Assembly (NCBI RefSeq): GCF_030263895.1
Contig: NZ_CP127161.1
Location: 3,100,001-3,164,000 of the forward strand
Length of the DNA stretch: 64,000 nucleotides
DNA from: Proteiniborus sp. MB09-C3
GTDB taxonomy: Bacteria > Bacillota > Clostridia > Tissierellales > Proteiniboraceae
Reading direction: 5' to 3'
A program made the position numbers and the translations under genes. Shown one piece after another: positions 61,991 to 64,000 of this stretch; position 1 is the first letter of the stretch; every line of letters begins with the position of its first letter. Under the pieces are notes generated by a model, which did no database searches, was not told the DNA's origin, and saw only the letters and a program-made list of their open reading frames with translations.

Positions 61991-62097
61991 TATTTGCAAC
62001 CTCCCTAAGCTAAACCACAAGCGGAGTCTTTCTACCAACTAAGGGATGTGATGCTCAATTTTCTAAGATTACGCCTAAATGCATCTTTATGCAAATA
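61991..62097 (-). repeat. Cassette-associated palindromic element d
   Basis: Outer arms TATTTGCA (61991-61998) and TGCAAATA (62090-62097); inner arms GATGC (62050) and GCATC (62081); core TTCTAAGATTACGCC at 62061-62075. It lies 75 bases 3' of the exonuclease gene stop. No other gene in the 61910-62172 spacer. Confidence 0.62.
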
Positions 62098-62172
62098 CAC
62101 TTCCAAATACCACTATCCAAGACTCATATTTTGCATTGTAAATACTTTATTCTATTTCATATACTGATTTTT

Positions 62173-63024
62173 CTAAAGCACACCAGTATCTTTAAGAATT
62201 TTCATAGTTGTAAACTTTTCATTATTATAGTCATATGTAGTATCATCAATGAAAAAAGGTAAAGGAGCGTTTCCAGTTAATTTGATCAAATCTAAATTGG
62301 CTCTTACTCTTGTAATGTTTTCGTTAAGTGTTGCTTTTATTGATGGCAATTGTATATTTGCTAAGTTTTCTAGAATATTATGCACACCACCATACTGGTT
62401 AATTAGTTTTATTGCCGTTTTAGTTCCAACTTTGGGGACTCCTTTTAAATTATCAGACTTATCACCAATAAAAGCTTTGTAATCTGCAAATAAGGCTGGC
62501 TTAACTCCATATCGTTCAAATACTTTTTCTTCATCGTATATGATCGTATTTTTACCACGATAAACATATAAAGATACATTTCTATCAATAAGCTGTAAAA
62601 AATCAGTATCATTCGAAACAATAAATATCTTCATTTTTTCTCTATACATTTTTACATAACTTGCAATAATGTCATCTGCCTCAAAACCATTAGTCGTTTC
62701 AAAATACCTTATATTTATGTACTCCAAAGATTTCATTATATCTTCTAATTGTGAAAAAGGATTATTAATTTCTTCAATATCCGTGTAATCCATTCTATTA
62801 GCTTTATATTCTGGATTAATTTCCGCACGGTTGCTACCACTTTCGCCATCGAAAATAACAACAATATTGGATGGTTCAATATTTTTTATTATTTTTAATA
62901 ATGCCCCAAGAAAACCTACTATTGCATGAATAGGCTTGTTATCTTTACCCAGTATTCTTGCAGGCATCCCATAAAACATTTGAAACAGTAGATTGTGGCC
63001 ATCTACTAATAATAATTTTCCCAT
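62173..63024 (-). CDS. Stand-alone 5'-3' exonuclease (PolI N-domain-like)
   Basis: 283 residues from ATG 63024 behind GGAGGTG. Flap-nuclease motifs: LLVDGHNLLFQMFYG, VVIFDGESGSNRAEINPEYKANR, GFEADDIIASYV, VSNDTDFLQLI and the helix-hairpin-helix region IGDKSDNLKGVPKVGTKTA. All acidic metal residues appear present. It is a stand-alone version of the PolA nuclease domain; such paralogues are found in several Firmicutes and phages. Confidence 0.87.
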   Translation of the reverse strand: MGKLLLVDGHNLLFQMFYGMPARILGKDNKPIHAIVGFLGALLKIIKNIEPSNIVVIFDGESGSNRAEINPEYKANRMDYTDIEEINNPFSQLEDIMKSLEYINIRYFETTNGFEADDIIASYVKMYREKMKIFIVSNDTDFLQLIDRNVSLYVYRGKNTIIYDEEKVFERYGVKPALFADYKAFIGDKSDNLKGVPKVGTKTAIKLINQYGGVHNILENLANIQLPSIKATLNENITRVRANLDLIKLTGNAPLPFFIDDTTYDYNNEKFTTMKILKDTGVL

Positions 63025-63117
63025 ATATAGTCTCACCTCCGTTAGTTTTAAAATTGCATATTTTACAACTACCGTCATGTTAATTCACAAAATATAAATA
63101 TTGATGTGAAAAATATA

Positions 63118-63654
63118 TTAATCAATATTCAGTCCCATAGATATAGAATCATAAAACCTGTTATTAATGAAAAAATCTCTGGTTATAACTCCTTCTTCTT
63201 TAAATCCAAGTTTTTTATACAAATGAATTGCTGAAAAGTTGTCACTTCTAACTCTTAAATTAATTTTTCTTATTATTCTTGATTGTTTGCACCACTCAAT
63301 CATGTATTTAATAAGCTGAGCTCCTATACCTTGTCCCCAGTAATCTTTTAATACACTAACCCCAAATTCTCCGGTGTGTACTATTCTCGGTCTTGCACCT
63401 CCTGAAAAATTTAGGTTTCCAACAACTTTTCCTTTTGTTTCTGCAATAATGAATAGCGCATTATTTTGTTTTGAAATGTTATCAATAAAATATTCTTCCT
63501 GTTCAATAGTTTTATCGAATTCTCCTTGTCCAAATGTTAAATAATCTGATTCTTCACTAACCATATCAATATAATTTAATACTGCTCCTGCGTCAGATTT
63601 ATTTGCTTTTCTAATTATTACTGTATCTCCATTCTTTAATTCAAATTGTTTCAT
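63118..63654 (-). CDS. GNAT family N-acetyltransferase (YhhY/RimI-like)
   Basis: 178 residues. Acetyl-CoA loop GEFGVSVLKDYWGQGIGAQLIKYMIEW and NFSAIHLYKKLGFKEEG. The N-terminal IRKANKSDAGAVLNYIDMV and the QGEFDKTIEQEE stretch match a Firmicutes-wide subgroup. GGAGGG precedes the ATG. Confidence 0.86.
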   Translation of the reverse strand: MKQFELKNGDTVIIRKANKSDAGAVLNYIDMVSEESDYLTFGQGEFDKTIEQEEYFIDNISKQNNALFIIAETKGKVVGNLNFSGGARPRIVHTGEFGVSVLKDYWGQGIGAQLIKYMIEWCKQSRIIRKINLRVRSDNFSAIHLYKKLGFKEEGVITRDFFINNRFYDSISMGLNID

Positions 63655-63690
63655 TCTGTCCCTCCAAAATATGTTATCATCATTTCCTAT

Positions 63691-63745
63691 AATGTCTCAA
63701 AGATTAGCGATGTCGGACTTTCTTTAAATTGCTTCTCTCCAATGT
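63691..63745 (-). repeat. Cassette-associated element i (core only)
   Basis: AATGTCTCAAAGATTAGCG followed by ATGTCGGACTTTCTTTAAATTGC resembles the family core. Outer arms are not clear. It lies ~40-90 bases 3' of the gene at 63782. Confidence 0.35.
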
Positions 63746-63781
63746 CACTAAAGTTCTATTAGATGAAGCTGCTTTTTCACT

Positions 63782-64000
63782 TCACTTAAAAGTCTTCATT
63801 TCTAGTCTCCTCTCAATTATCTCAAAAATATCTTTACTGATACTGATATTATTTAGATACTTAATAAACTTCAATTCTGCTTCATCAAAAGATATTCCAA
63901 ATGACTCTTGAAAGCAAAGGTTAAAGTCTTCGCCTAAATTCTTGTAAAACTCTTTGTATGTTCCTATTCTAAAAACAGATATCATATATTCAGTAAATGC
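63782..64000 (-). CDS. C-terminal part of an unrecognised protein (runs off the right edge)
   Basis: The frame is open from the window edge to a stop at 63782, giving 72 residues of C-terminal sequence (AFTEYMISVFRIGTYKEFY..., DEAELKFIKYLNN, IFEIIERRLEMKTFK). The ATG at 63985 is internal to an open frame and probably not the start. Helical and charged; no family assigned. Confidence 0.5.
   Translation of the reverse strand, partial: AFTEYMISVFRIGTYKEFYKNLGEDFNLCFQESFGISFDEAELKFIKYLNNISISKDIFEIIERRLEMKTFK

Noticed and set aside
49370-63745. Canonical integron with attI and attC sites
   Set aside because: The outer arms do not carry RYYYAAC/GTTRRRY core sites and no integrase gene is present in the window, so only an attC-like architecture is claimed.
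1-64000. tRNA or rRNA genes
   Set aside because: No cloverleaf-type sequence with a GTTCRA T-loop and no rRNA-like stretch was noticed in the gene-free spacers, though a scan with a dedicated program was not possible.

Overview
The window is AT-rich DNA from a low-GC Gram-positive bacterium, most likely a Clostridia/Tissierellia-type anaerobe. Support comes from GGAGG-type ribosome sites, frequent GTG and TTG starts, strong hairpin terminators, a YhaN/YhaO-type nuclease pair, a YtrA-type GntR/ABC operon, a ptsH-ptsI pair and Clostridia-like small proteins. The genus cannot be fixed from the sequence alone. Almost every gene lies on the minus strand; the exceptions are the methionine transporter at the left edge, rimO, and a 53-codon ORF.

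Left part (1-24 kb), mostly housekeeping: metN (5' end missing)-metI-metQ methionine ABC importer; phosphoenolpyruvate synthase; a lipoprotein with SH3 and L,D-transpeptidase domains; a YitT-type membrane protein; a very small protein built from two hydrophobic repeats; the TldD/TldE protease pair; an M29 aminopeptidase; a His-rich DUF2500 protein; four metallophosphoesterases spread over 12.9-33.1 kb; a ThiF/CYTH pair; a PRD regulator-HPr-Enzyme I operon without any sugar permease; and a YhaN/YhaO-like SMC-nuclease pair.

Middle part (24-35.6 kb): rimO; a bacteriocin-type ABC exporter (DUF1430 membrane protein plus lactococcin-972-group ATPase) preceded by a hairpin and a short cationic ORF; a 193-bp palindromic repeat; a GntR(YtrA-like)-ATPase-permease operon with a 23-bp palindromic operator; DUF2164; an iron alcohol dehydrogenase; and DUF2935.

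35.7-48.4 kb is one long minus-strand gene train. In transcription order it encodes a large secreted/membrane protein, an ABC ATPase, an ABC permease, a coiled-coil low-complexity membrane protein, a MoxR ATPase, a DUF58 protein, a BatA-like VWA protein, and a double-VWA/amidotransferase-fold protein. It looks like a MoxR/VWA envelope system coupled to an ABC transporter. Two repeat insertions interrupt its spacers (a 116-bp palindrome and an array of decayed ~37-bp repeats).

48.7-64 kb is an accessory region of small, same-orientation genes (GNAT, NUDIX, HAD, HD, GyrI-like, nitrilase, DUF3795-DUF3788, flavoprotein, exonuclease and others). The 3' ends of many of these genes carry members of one degenerate repeat family. 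Each shares a core resembling CTAAGATTAYGCC, and in six cases the core is enclosed by outer inverted arms whose sequence differs at every locus while remaining complementary. Together with truncated genes between them, this gives the region the architecture of a gene-cassette array with attC-like sites. No integrase and no canonical integron core sites are visible. This is the most interesting feature of the window.
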